From positions 992,001-1,056,000 of the forward strand of contig JAJOHG010000005.1 of NCBI GenBank assembly GCA_021029095.1: 64,000 bases of DNA. The letters are read 5' to 3'. Under the pieces are notes generated by a model, which was not told where the DNA came from, made no database searches, and saw nothing but the letters and a program-made list of their open reading frames with translations. The DNA comes from Phellopilus nigrolimitatus (Eukaryota; Basidiomycota; Agaricomycetes; Hymenochaetales; Hymenochaetaceae). Position 1 is the first letter of the stretch, and each line of letters begins with the position of its first letter. Made by a program: the position numbers and the translations under genes. Shown piece after piece: positions 33,485-43,836 of the stretch.

Positions 33485-33827
33485 CTGACTTGGCGACAGT
33501 GGGATGGAGATTTACGAACTGGACATGAGAAGCAGAGAGAAGACTGAGCTGGCACGACGGCGAGCAATAAGGATAGTCGACAAGTGTCAAGCTAGCACGG
33601 AGCCGACGAGAAAGGACACGACAATCGGGGCGCTGGCTTGCTGCTGTGGGACGGCGAACACGCGTCACGTGCATCCATGTTCGTAGCGGCAAGCCACACT
33701 TCCACTTCTTTTTTCCTTTTTCTTTTTCTTTTCCTTTCCCTAATCCTTTTCTATTCCTCAAATACAAGGTCAACAACGTTTTTATTTTAAACCTTACAAT
33801 TCATCGATAAGGGCTGGTAGTATACAT

Positions 33828-35843
33828 CTAGTGACCATGAGGATCTGGCTCCCCTTTTTGCTCCGGTACACAGTGGATCGCATCGTCGATTCGGAGCAGC
33901 GACACCGCCGCCTCAAACGCAGACTTCAGGCTTCGCACCTTGCTCACAGTAGGCTCCAGCACACCCGCCGTCACGTTATCCCGCACCTCCCCATTCAGCA
34001 GGTCAAGACCGTAGCGCGACAGCGCCTTTTTCGGGTCCCCGGCAGACGCATTCTGCGCCGCGTTGTGGTACGACCGCAGCTTCGCGACGAGCTCTGTCGA
34101 GTCCTTTGCCGCGTTCACCGCCAGCGTCTTCGGGATCACGAGAAGCGCGTTCGCAAATTCAGCGATAGCAAGTTGCTCACGCGATTCCTGCATGTTTTGA
34201 ATGCACATGAGATAGACGAACAGAATTTAAATCCGAAAAAAAACTCACCAAAGTCTGAGCAAAATTTTCCAGGTAAATACTCAACGCGGTTTCGACAGCA
34301 CCTCCACCAGGAACGACAGTCCCGCTCTCGAGCGTGCGCTTAATGATGGACAAAGTATCATGCAGCGCACGCTCCATCTCATCCAGCATATAGTCGTTCG
34401 CGCCCCGTAGGACAATTGAAGACGAGTTAACGACCTTCGTGCCCTTGACAAGAATGAGTTCATCGTCCGATATCCTCTCCTGGACGACCTCCTCAGCATA
34501 TCCAAGGCTGCTCGCTTCGAATGTCTCGTCGCCTTCTAAATTGGCAAGACTCGAAACGAGCGTCGCACCAGTCGACTTGGCAATGCGACGGAGGTCCTCT
34601 TTGCGACAACGACGAACAGCCATGGCACCGGCCTCCACAAACTCTTTCAAACAGAGGTCGTCGATGCCCTTTGTGGTAAGGATGACGTTCGCACCCGTGG
34701 CGAGGATCTTGCGGACGCGCTCGAGAGTGATCTCGGACTCGCTATTGAAAGAGATGAATTAGAATTCCTGATTCAAAAAGAATAGAATAACTTGCCGTCT
34801 ACGGATCTCCTCTAGCTGGTTCGGGTCATCAATTAAGATCTGAACACCTAGCTGCATTCGCTGCTTCTGCAGATTAATATCCAAACACGCAATTTTTGCG
34901 TTGGAGATCCGCGTCTTCATCGCTAATTTAGACATTGTCAGTTCAGTTATCATGAAGGACTTTCAGAGCTTGACGCACCTTGGCTAGCGACTGTGCAATT
35001 AAGCGCATAACCCTTCACGAAGAGCGACTCGCGCGCGCTTTTCCCATGCGCTTTAAGAACATTCACAGCCTTCACGGGGTACCTCGTCTCCCCACGCGCA
35101 TTCACAGTCTTGACGGCCAACATAGCATCTACCGCCATCGGTGCAAACAAGTCGTCGTCGCTAAAGATTTTTTAAAGATCCCTAAGGATGTTTCAAGAGA
35201 GGAACAACGACCGACATGACTCACCCGCCAATGACCTTGCTCGACATGCTCGTTTTCGCGGCGTTTATGAGCGCGTCCCTTCCGAGTGTATCGACCTTGA
35301 TACTAAGCTGGTCGACGAGGAATTTGCACGCCTCACGGCATGCATGTCTGTAACCAGCGATAATCGTGGTCGGGTGTATTTTTGCCTTCACGAGCTCGTT
35401 TGCACGGCGAAGGAGTTCGGCAGAAGAAACGATAACGACAGATGTGGTGCCATCTCCGACCTCCTTGTCCTGCTTCTGGGCAAGATCGACAAAGATGCGC
35501 CCAGCGGGGTGCTCGACCTCAAGAAGTGAGAGGATGGTCGCGCCGTCGTTGGAGATGGTCACTTCCTAGGGGTCTATGAGCATCCAAATTACTTACAGGA
35601 TAGCATATACGCACTCCGATGTTGTCTACAAGCATTTTGTCAAGCCCGAGCGGGCCGAGTGAACTCTTGACGATGTTCGCGATGGACAATGCCGCGATGA
35701 CTGCATACCTCGTTAGATTACTATAAAACTAGGCTTACAAGATGGAAAGCATACTCACCATTCTGGTCGCGGATCTCCTGGCCAGAGACTCTGTCGCCGC
35801 CGAAAAAGATGCCCGCCCTCGGATCGCGCTGGAACATACTCAT
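33828..35843 (-). CDS. CCT1: T-complex protein 1 subunit alpha (CCT1)
   Basis: Subunit of the cytosolic TRiC/CCT chaperonin that folds actin and tubulin. ATG 35843 opens [40 protein letters not shown] then KMLVDNIG and [20 protein letters not shown] carry the nucleotide-binding region. [13 protein letters not shown] is the ATP-hydrolysis motif. [53 protein letters not shown] and [20 protein letters not shown] follow. The alpha-type end is [31 protein letters not shown] and PDPHGH. Seven or more introns join in phase. The YHNAAQ and GYALNC blocks distinguish alpha from other CCT subunits. Divergent from XPO1-A with 254 bp between starts. Confidence 0.95.
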
Positions 35844-36097
35844 GGCGGTAGTCGTGCAGGAGAAAACGTTTGGCAAGACGCGCAACGAGTTTTCGAGAGT
35901 CTCTTCTCGGACGCGCGTGGCACTGGCACGCGCCCTGAACCTCCATCACGTCAGCTGGCTCGACTCACAGCAGCACAGTTGCTTCGCTGTCCCCGCTGCG
36001 CTCCTTGTCGTCGCCGACAACAGTCAAACTCTCTTGCTGTCGCCATCGTTGCCCAAGTCCATGCGCTCCTGCCACTTATAGTCTCTTGTCTACGACC
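35844..36097. promoter_or_regulatory. Putative shared promoter of CCT1 and XPO1-A
   Basis: 254 bp between divergent ATGs of two highly expressed housekeeping genes. Inferred from position. No specific element identified. Confidence 0.4.
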
Positions 36098-39000
36098 ATG
36101 GAGGTGTGCCGCGTCTGAGCTGCATATACTCATGTCAAGCTATACTCACCCATATCTATGGCTCCTAGGCGCTGCTGGATTTCTCGCGCGAGCCACTCGA
36201 TGTCGAGCTCTTTGACAGAATTATCATCGCGTTCTATTCTGGCGCGGGCCAGGAGGTGCGTCGCGCTATACGCCGACGTTTATTGTCCAGTACTCACGCG
36301 TTTGAATCCACTTCAATCAGCGACAAATGGCCCAGCGGGTCTTGACTCAATTTCAGGAGCATCCAGACGCGTGGTCACGCGTGCCGGACATTCTTGAGCG
36401 TTCGACGCTCCAGCAATCGAAAGTGAGTGCCGCGATGTTGTCGTTCGCATAACTCTGCAACGCGTTCCTTCTTCGGCAGTACATCGGCCTTCAAATTCTG
36501 GAGAAGCTCATCCAAACGCGTTGGAAGGCGCTTCCTGACGGCCAGCGACAAGGTATATCCGGCGTTTATCTTGACTGCTGTTCTTTTTTTCCTGACTTAC
36601 TACAGGGATCCGGAACTTCATCGTTGGCGTCGTCGTAAAGGTTTCCTCCGATGAAGCTACCATGCGGAAGGAAAAGTCCTACGTGAATAAACTCAATTTG
36701 GCACTGGTTCAGGTTGGTCCTCGGACTGAGTATCTTTAGAGTATACTTATGGTTGTTATGTTAGATCCTTAAGCAAGAGTGGCCACACAACTGGCCAAAT
36801 TTCATCCCAGAGCTTGTCGAATCATCCAAGACAAACCTATCGCTCTGCGAGAACAACATGGTCATCATGAGACTTCTCTCGGAGGAGATATTCGACTTCT
36901 CTGCGGAGCAGATGACGCAGGCAAAAACCAAGAATCTCAAGACGCAAATGTGTGGAGAGTTCTCTGAGATCTTTAAGCTTTGCTCCGAAGTTCTCGAGGA
37001 GGCGCAAAAGACGTCACTCATCAAGGCGACGCTCGAAACACTCCTTCGTTTCTTGAACTGGATCCCGCTCGGCTATATTTTTGAGACGTCCATTATTGAT
37101 TTACTACTAACGAGAGTGCGTATTTTTATTAACGCGCGATATCTATAGCTAACCGGTACTTTTACAGTTCCTTGAAGTTGCTGAATTTCGGAATGTCACA
37201 TTGAAATGTCTTGCAGAGATAGCTGCACTGAACGTAGGACCTGAATACGACCCTAAATTCGTCATTCTCTTCGCCATGGTTATGACTTCCGTTAATCGCA
37301 TGATCCCTCCCAACACAAACATCGCCGAGGCGTATACGAACGCGAACGACGCAGGCCAAGAGCTTGTCCTCAATCTCGCTCTATTCCTTACTAACTTCCT
37401 CTCCAACCATCTGCGGGCCGTTGAGACTGATCAGAACCGCGATGTTTTGTTGAACGCGCATCTATATATGGTTAAGGTCTCGCAAGTCGATGAGAGGGAG
37501 ATTTTTAAAATCTGTCTGGAGTACTGGCTGAAGCTGGTGGCGGAACTGTACGAGGAGCTTCAGACCTTACCAGTCGGTGATTCTGGGTTGCTCATGGGTC
37601 TGAGTCTAGGCGGATCGGCGGGAAGTATGCTCAATGGGATGCATCTTCGAAAGAATATTTACAGCGACGTACTCTCGAACTTGCGACTCGTCGTGATCGA
37701 AAAGATGGTCAAACCCGAGGAGGTAGGAAACGTTTGACTCTGTCCATCACCATGGCTTACCAGGCTGATTGAGTAAATAGGTGCTCGTCGTCGAGAACGA
37801 CGAAGGCGAGGTTGTACGCGAGTTCATGAAGGAGAGCGACACTATCGTTTTGTACAAGTCGATGCGCGAATTGCTTGTATACCTCACGCATTTGGACGTC
37901 CTCGACACCGAAACTATCCTCACAGAGAAACTCGCTAAGCAAGTGGATGGCTCGGAGTGGTCATGGAATAATCTGAACACACTGTGCTGGGCTATCGGAT
38001 CTATCTCTGGCGCTATGAGTACGTTTTCGATGCTTGAAAAGTCGTGTGGCCGAGAAAAACTTATCTAATTTGAAACCAACAGATGAGGAGACAGAGAAGC
38101 GCTTCCTGGTAACAGTTATCAAAGACTTACTCGGGCTCTGCGAGATGAAGCGGGGAAAGGACAACAAAGCAATCGTCGCGTCTAATATCATGTACATCGT
38201 CGGGCAGTACCCGCGCTTCCTAAAGGCCCATTGGAAGTTCCTCAAGACGGTGGTGAATAAGCTGTTCGAGTTCATGCATGAGACACACGAGGGCGTGCAG
38301 GATATGGCATGCGACACTTTCATAAAGATCGCGCAGAAATGCCGCCGCCACTTTGTCATGCAGCAGTCGGGCGAACAAGAGCCGTATGTCGACGAGATCC
38401 TGCGTCTTCTCCACCGAATCACGGTCGACCTGTCGCCTCAGCAGGTTCATACGTTCTACGAGGCCGTTGGATACATGATCTCTGCGCAGCCGAACAAGCC
38501 TCAGCAGGAGAAACTGATCGCCAGGCTCATGGAACTGCCCAACAACGCTGTGAGCTTCAAATAATCTTTTTTGTGGGCTTCATTTATTAATGTTTTCAAT
38601 CGAAGTGGGACTCCCTGATGGCTCAGGCAGCGCAGAACATGGATGTGCTAAGCAGCGTAGACAATATCAAGATTCTCGCCAACGTGCTAAAGACAAATGT
38701 CTCTGCATGCACATCGATCGGCAGCTTCTTTTTACCACAGCTCGGTCGTATCTTTATGGACATGCTCGGGTTGTACAAGGCCGTCAGCGGAATCATCAGT
38801 GAAACCGTTGCTCATGAAGGTATAGTGCCTATTGGCATCCAAATTCTTTTCGATGCCTGATCACTAAGTATCTTTCCGTTGTGCAGGTCTGGTCGCGACA
38901 AAGACTCCCAAAGTTCGCCAACTGCGGACTGTGAAGAAAGAGATCCTCAAGCTGATGGAAACCTACATCAAAAAGGCGGAGGACCTCGACTCTGTCAACA

Positions 39001-40137
39001 CGAATTTTATGCCTCCCTTATTGGATGCCATCCTTGGTGATTATAATGCCAATATACCTATGGCCCGCGATGCAGAAGTGCTTAACGTCATGGCTACAAT
39101 TACGACGAGACTCGGGGTTCGTCTATCTCGAACTCATTTGGATGTCAACGTGCTAATATTCCGTTAGTCTTTACTCACGCCTCAAATGCTGCCTATTCTC
39201 GAGGCTGTTTTTGAACCAACACTCAACATGATTAATCAGGACTTCTCCGAGTTTCCAGAACACCGTGTCGGATTCTTTAAACTTCTCCGAGCAATCAATT
39301 TGAGTTGCTTTCCTGGTAAGCCAATAGAACCTCTGCATATCTAATATTCATTTTCTCATACAAGTCATTCAGCTCTTCTCGGGTTTTCATCTGCACAATT
39401 TAAGATGCTCATGGACAGTATTGTCTGGGCTTTCAAGCATACCATGCGCGACATCGCGGATACAGGCTTGAATCGTAAATTTTGTTCACGTTCTATGTGC
39501 ACAAAACAGACAGTTAATCAAGTTTCATAGTATGCCTCGAAGTGGTGAACAATTTCGCATCAGCTGACGCACAGGTTGCGAATGCGTTCTTCCAGCAGTA
39601 CTTTCTTAGCATCACGCAGGACATCTTCTTCGTATTGACGGACGCGGACCACAAGAGCGGCTTCAAGCTGCAGAGTGTGCTCCTAGCGCGCATGTTCCAG
39701 CTCGTTGAAACCAATGCGATCCAGGCGCCATTGTTTGACCCGGCGGCGGTGCCGGACCCAAGCATGACAAATGCACTATTCTTGAAGGAGTACTGCGCAA
39801 ATTTACTCAAGTCGGCATTCCCTCACATACAGCTGTTCGTTTTCCGTTGCTTGATCTCGCGCTCATGCCTTACTGAACTTTGTATTGCCGCAGGATTCGG
39901 ATTCAGGCGTTCATCGCTAGTCTTGGAGAGCTCCACGGCGATATCAATCGATTCAAGCTCTCGCTACGAGACTTCCTCATCCAACTCAAAGAGTTCTCCG
40001 GTGATAACGCAGAGTTGTTCCTTGAAGAGAAGGAGGCGGAAGTGCAGCGCAAGGCACAAGAGGAAATGAGCGCAGCAATGCGCATTCCTGGCATGTTGAA
40101 ACCCTCACAGCTCGAAGACAAGGACGAAGATATTTAA
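36098..40137 (+). CDS. XPO1: Exportin-1 (CRM1), copy A
   Basis: RanGTP-dependent nuclear export receptor for leucine-rich NES cargo, built of HEAT repeats. The first coding exon is six bases (ATGGAG, 36098-36103). A 65-nt intron with a CCTAG acceptor follows, giving [20 protein letters not shown]. The CRIME region follows ([20 protein letters not shown], [20 protein letters not shown]). [20 protein letters not shown] and [20 protein letters not shown] are the next blocks, then [37 protein letters not shown] holds the reactive NES-groove cysteine targeted by leptomycin [21 protein letters not shown] and [20 protein letters not shown] follow. The end is [22 protein letters not shown] at 40135-40137. 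All exons join in frame, so the copy looks intact. A second full copy lies inverted at 43837-47884. Confidence 0.95.
38580..38985 (+). repeat. Near-identical tract shared with XPO1-B (copy A side)
   Basis: Differs from the reverse complement of about 45015-45420 at only about five positions by my count, including a fully matching 60-odd-base intron (about 38820-38886). Other introns of the two genes do not align. Confidence 0.85.
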
Positions 40138-40469
40138 TGTCCCTTCATTTTGGTGCTCTGGTGCTCGAAGATTCTACTTATTTTGTTTGACTAACTGTTT
40201 ATTTACTCACTAGCCACTTTTCCCAACCCTATCAACAATGTCATATTCTCTCCCTGTTGAGAATGATGTTGCTAAGCTGTCATTTTACCCTTTGCATTTG
40301 TGTTCTTTGTTGTTACTGTAGGATTAAGTCGGTACGATCAATGCTAATGTATAAATGTTTGGAAGGTTATAGATATTGCGAATAAAAGACACGTATTTAG
40401 CCAAACTTTACAGGACGTTCGCCAGTAAACCTACAGTCACCTTCAAAAACATACTTCAGATAAATTGTT
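40138..40469. other. Intergenic 3'-3' region
   Basis: 332 bp of AT-rich sequence between the convergent ends of XPO1-A and the OTUD6-like gene. Contains AATAAA-like AATAAAAG at about 40381. Confidence 0.5.
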
Positions 40470-41512
40470 CTATGATATTATAGCTTTCAATTGTTGGCTT
40501 ATCGACCTTGGTCTTAAAGAATTATAATGCTGGCGAAAAGTTCAGATAAAAGTTCAGATGTATGGAACCCGACCAAGAACGAAGGACTCACCTCTCCAAG
40601 GCCATACATTCGGCGATGGAAACTGATGCGTACAACACGCTTATCATCACTTGTCTGATCCCCAGAAGGATTGTGCACAACGACGGTCGGGTTATTCCAC
40701 TGGACAACGTGTATAGGGACAGCGTACGCGCGGCTGAGCGCAAGAATCTCCGGCTCGCCGCCCCACATGCCCGAGCTGCGCACATTCGCGCAGTAGCCCT
40801 CGAATTCGCGCGGGCCCATGATCCCCGCCCCATTTGCGCCCGCACTATCTTCGCCCTCAGCACTAGGCAGGAACGGAAGGAAGTCGTCCGGATGCGACGC
40901 CATGTACGCTGCGGCGACCCCGCGCGTCGTCGCGTAGTGTGCAAGCGCGGGCGGTATTATGTTCAGGAGACGCAGCTGATCTGCAATTGCAGCATACAAA
41001 CAGTGGCCATCGGGGTTGATCTAGGGAGGACAAGACGTGAGAGAGCGGATAGCGGTTCACATTGGAGAGCCAACTGACCTCATGCATTGACAGGCCTAGG
41101 TCATCACAAACGCCCTTGATTGTTCTCTCCTCCTCGCGGGCCTCTCTCTCGAGACGTGCGTCGGCCTCCTTGTCATCGGGAGTATATCGCGAGGCGTGTT
41201 CCGCCGCCTTACGCAGCTGCGCATTCGTAAGCCAAGACTTCTTGCGGAGCTTCATAGTCGACAGCAGCGAACCTTGCGTGCCTCAAAGCGAGCTCTGCTG
41301 TACTTTCTGTTGGACGAGGCGTCGAGCTCGTTGGCTTTGTCGTTGAGTTCGACTTGTTCAATGACCGCGGATGCTTCTTCTTGCTGCGCATCTGTGTTCG
41401 TGTCTATTTGTGCCAATATGTCGTCGAGGAGTCCATCATCATTGGCCTCTGGCAGAGATGGATCGGTCGTTGGGGGCGAGGCATTGTTCGACCTTCTCTT
41501 TTTGGTCCCCAT
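40470..41512 (-). CDS. OTU-domain deubiquitinase, OTUD6 type
   Basis: Cysteine protease that removes ubiquitin chains; OTUD6-type enzymes associate with ribosomes and translation factors. ATG 41512 opens MGTKKRRSNNASPP. An acidic and coiled helical region follows (DDILAQIDTNTDAQQEEASA, then SSNRKYSRARFEARK). A 58-nt intron (GTTCGC to GCAG) joins to LRKAAEHASRYTPDDKEADA. The OTU core begins with NPDGHCLYAAIADQL, which holds the catalytic Asp and Cys. REFEGYCANVRSSGMWGGEP then EILALSRAYAVPIHVVQW complete the middle. A last intron precedes the final exon, giving YGLGE|HYNSLRPRS with the catalytic His. The stop is at 40470-40472. All catalytic residues are present. It lies in the spacer between the inverted XPO1 copies. 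Confidence 0.92.
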
Positions 41513-42494
41513 GGTAGACTAAAAGATAGAATTTATTTCAGAGTTCGCTGACGGCTGGACTATCCTCGTCTGGCGCCACTGGCGCCACTCCAGTAAAGCC
41601 TACTACATAAGCAGTGATCGACGTCCGCTCAAATAAAGATCGTGCTATGTAATAATTACAACATGTACACTGAAAGTGAGGAACTGAGGCTAAGAATCAA
41701 CATGCACCTGTGTATAGGATACCATTCTTTTCTAGCAAGTGAAGAAGCAGCGCATGTCCTCTATCCACACTCACTGGAGGGCATACTCTTGGAATTAAAT
41801 GCGCAGGGAGTGTTGTTGTGAGTGCGTACATGTATCGCGGCGTACCCTGTCGACTTGAATAGACTTATCAATTGAAATAGTAAGATTGACTACATACTTA
41901 TGTGGTATGGGAGATAGGCGGTCTCTGATGTGGTTAAAAAAGAACATGGGTCAGGTTGACACCCAAGAAGAAACGTATATATCTTACCCAGAATCTACCA
42001 AACAAGAGCTCCCGAATCGATACTTTCGCGACAAATAAATTGGCATCACCCGGCACGAAATCCTAGCTCGTCCCAAGCTCCTGCAAATTTGGCCTGCACA
42101 TCGAGTCATCGTGTAAAACCTCTTGCGCCGGCGACAAAACGGTTCTCGTAGGAGATTCGATTCTCTAGTAATAAAAGACAATAAACATCTGACATTTCCG
42201 CGTCCAAATCGTTTTGGAGTGGTGTGTTTTATGCAGGCAAGACGGCATTCATCAATGACGTGTTGAAGGTGGACAGTGGTTTCACCACGGCCGTCATGTA
42301 CAGGTTCATCCCATATTAGCGCTGAAATCAAGCCATAGCACATACAAAAAAAAGAGGGATTCTGGAGTAAAGGAGGTTCGTTGATCAAGTGTAACATAAT
42401 AATGAAAATGGGAAACGTACTTTTCTACAGATTTTTCAGCACCGTTCAGAAATCGTACACCACGCATATTACGACACGTATCGTCTCGCGCTTT
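41513..42494. other. Gene-free stretch
   Basis: About 980 bp upstream of the OTUD6-like gene and downstream of MCTS1. The 137-codon minus frame at 41984-42397 has no motif. A T-loop-like sequence at about 42157 has no matching D-arm, so no tRNA is called. Confidence 0.45.
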
Positions 42495-43223
42495 TCACTT
42501 ACTTATTTTCTGCATTCCCCACAGATCGTCCCCGAGGTATGTTATGACCTCAACACCTACACCCTTGTTGACCGCTTTCATTTCCTCCGTCCCGAGCTTT
42601 GTCAGCCCCACCGCCGCCGCGTGCTCCTTTCCTTCCGCAAAAATTGCAACAGGCGTCTCGGCAGGTAGCGCAGAGTCCTTGGGAGGTAAAGAACCACCTT
42701 GGGAGGTGAAACCGGGGCACATCATGTTCGCACCAGCGAGCAGGAAGCGAATCGCGCCGCGATCGACCTTGACGGGAGGGAGGATGCTTGGATCTGAAAT
42801 GAGGCGCATTTAGTCGAACACGAAACAAAATCAGAATTGCAGAAGACAAACATTTGTGCGTCAGGCTCAGCGTCGGGTACAGAGGGCCGTCAAAATGCTG
42901 GAAGAACAGCGGCTCGCCGTTCACCGCGTAGATCGATATGTGCTCTCTGCTACCGAGACCCGATTTGTCAATATGTGTTTTGCGAGACTAATAAAGCTCA
43001 TCTTGAATGACCATTTGACGAGGACAAGGCTTTCTTTCTTCGGCCAGATCTGCTCGAGCGTGATAGCATCGATTTTGAGCTGCGCAAGAAGGTTGGCGCG
43101 AATTGAACGCTGCACCGACGATTTGAGAATCGATTGGCCCGAAATGTCGCTCTGCGAGAACCTCAAGAACGGTCAATTTTGATAGGTTCAAGACTGTCGT
43201 AACGAGACTCACTTCTTGAACAT
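42495..43223 (-). CDS. TMA20: Translation re-initiation factor MCTS1/TMA20
   Basis: PUA-domain protein that works with DENR/Tma22 in 40S recycling and re-initiation. Exon 1 is very short (MFKK, ATG at 43223). Exon 2 begins FSQSDISGQSILKSSVQRSI and continues RANLLAQLKIDAITLEQIWP then KKESLVLVK. Exon 3 has EHISIYAVNGEPLFFQHFDG and PLYPTLSLTHK. The last exon holds the PUA domain, VDRGAIRFLLAGANMMCPGF, GSLPPKDSALPAETPVAIFA and EGKEHAAAVGLTKLGTEEMK, then VGVEVITYLGDDLW. As written, the frame ends GMQKISK at 42495-42497; that tail is slightly longer than the usual DDLW end, so the last few codons are less certain. The gene sits between the two XPO1 copies. Confidence 0.93.
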
Positions 43224-43836
43224 TGTGAGAAATACTCCAGAGCTGGGAGGGAAAGCGGAGGAAATTTGGCTAACGCAAATCTCTTTAAGGACGTTGGTCT
43301 CTGTAAGGACGTTGGTTGTATCAATGTATGTAACCGGACTACCGTGTTTGGTCATCCTTTATCCAGATATGGTCTTTTGCACATCGTAAGTGTGTTCCGA
43401 GGTAACAATATGCGTAAAGAAACCACGAATTTTATGTTTCTTCCTAGCGTCTACTATGCAGGTAGCAGAGGGATGTGCGCCTGTCTTCTGTCCCTCTCGC
43501 CTTGCCCTTCCGCTTTCTATATTATGTCGATTTGTTTATGCGATGCTCGCTTAGCTATTATGCAGTTAGAACAAAATGTCATCATGCACGTTATTCGATA
43601 AAAGCTACAATCATGTTCTGCACTCCTCTCTTCTAATCGTACATTTTGGGAAAATGCTAAAGCTAAAGACGAAAGCTCGACAGCGATAGAAACACAGTGG
43701 GCTGAGATTTTGGCGTGTCGGGGATGCAAAGGGGAAGTGAGCAATGGCGGTGACGTAAAAATGTAAAATAGGACGGAGTCTAGTGCAGCGTTTTATACAG
43801 AAAGTCCATCAGCGAATGGGAAGCAAAATGTAATGA
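43224..43836. other. Intergenic region between MCTS1 and XPO1-B
   Basis: 613 bp upstream of MCTS1 and downstream of XPO1-B. A small direct repeat, AAGGACGTTGGT, occurs twice at about 43288-43317. No gene seen. Confidence 0.45.

Noticed and set aside
42150..42175. GATTCGATTC resembling a tRNA T-loop
   Set aside because: No A box or D-arm at the right distance on either strand.
41984..42397. 137-codon minus frame between OTUD6 and MCTS1
   Set aside because: Composition and lack of motifs suggest chance; no neighbouring exons join it.
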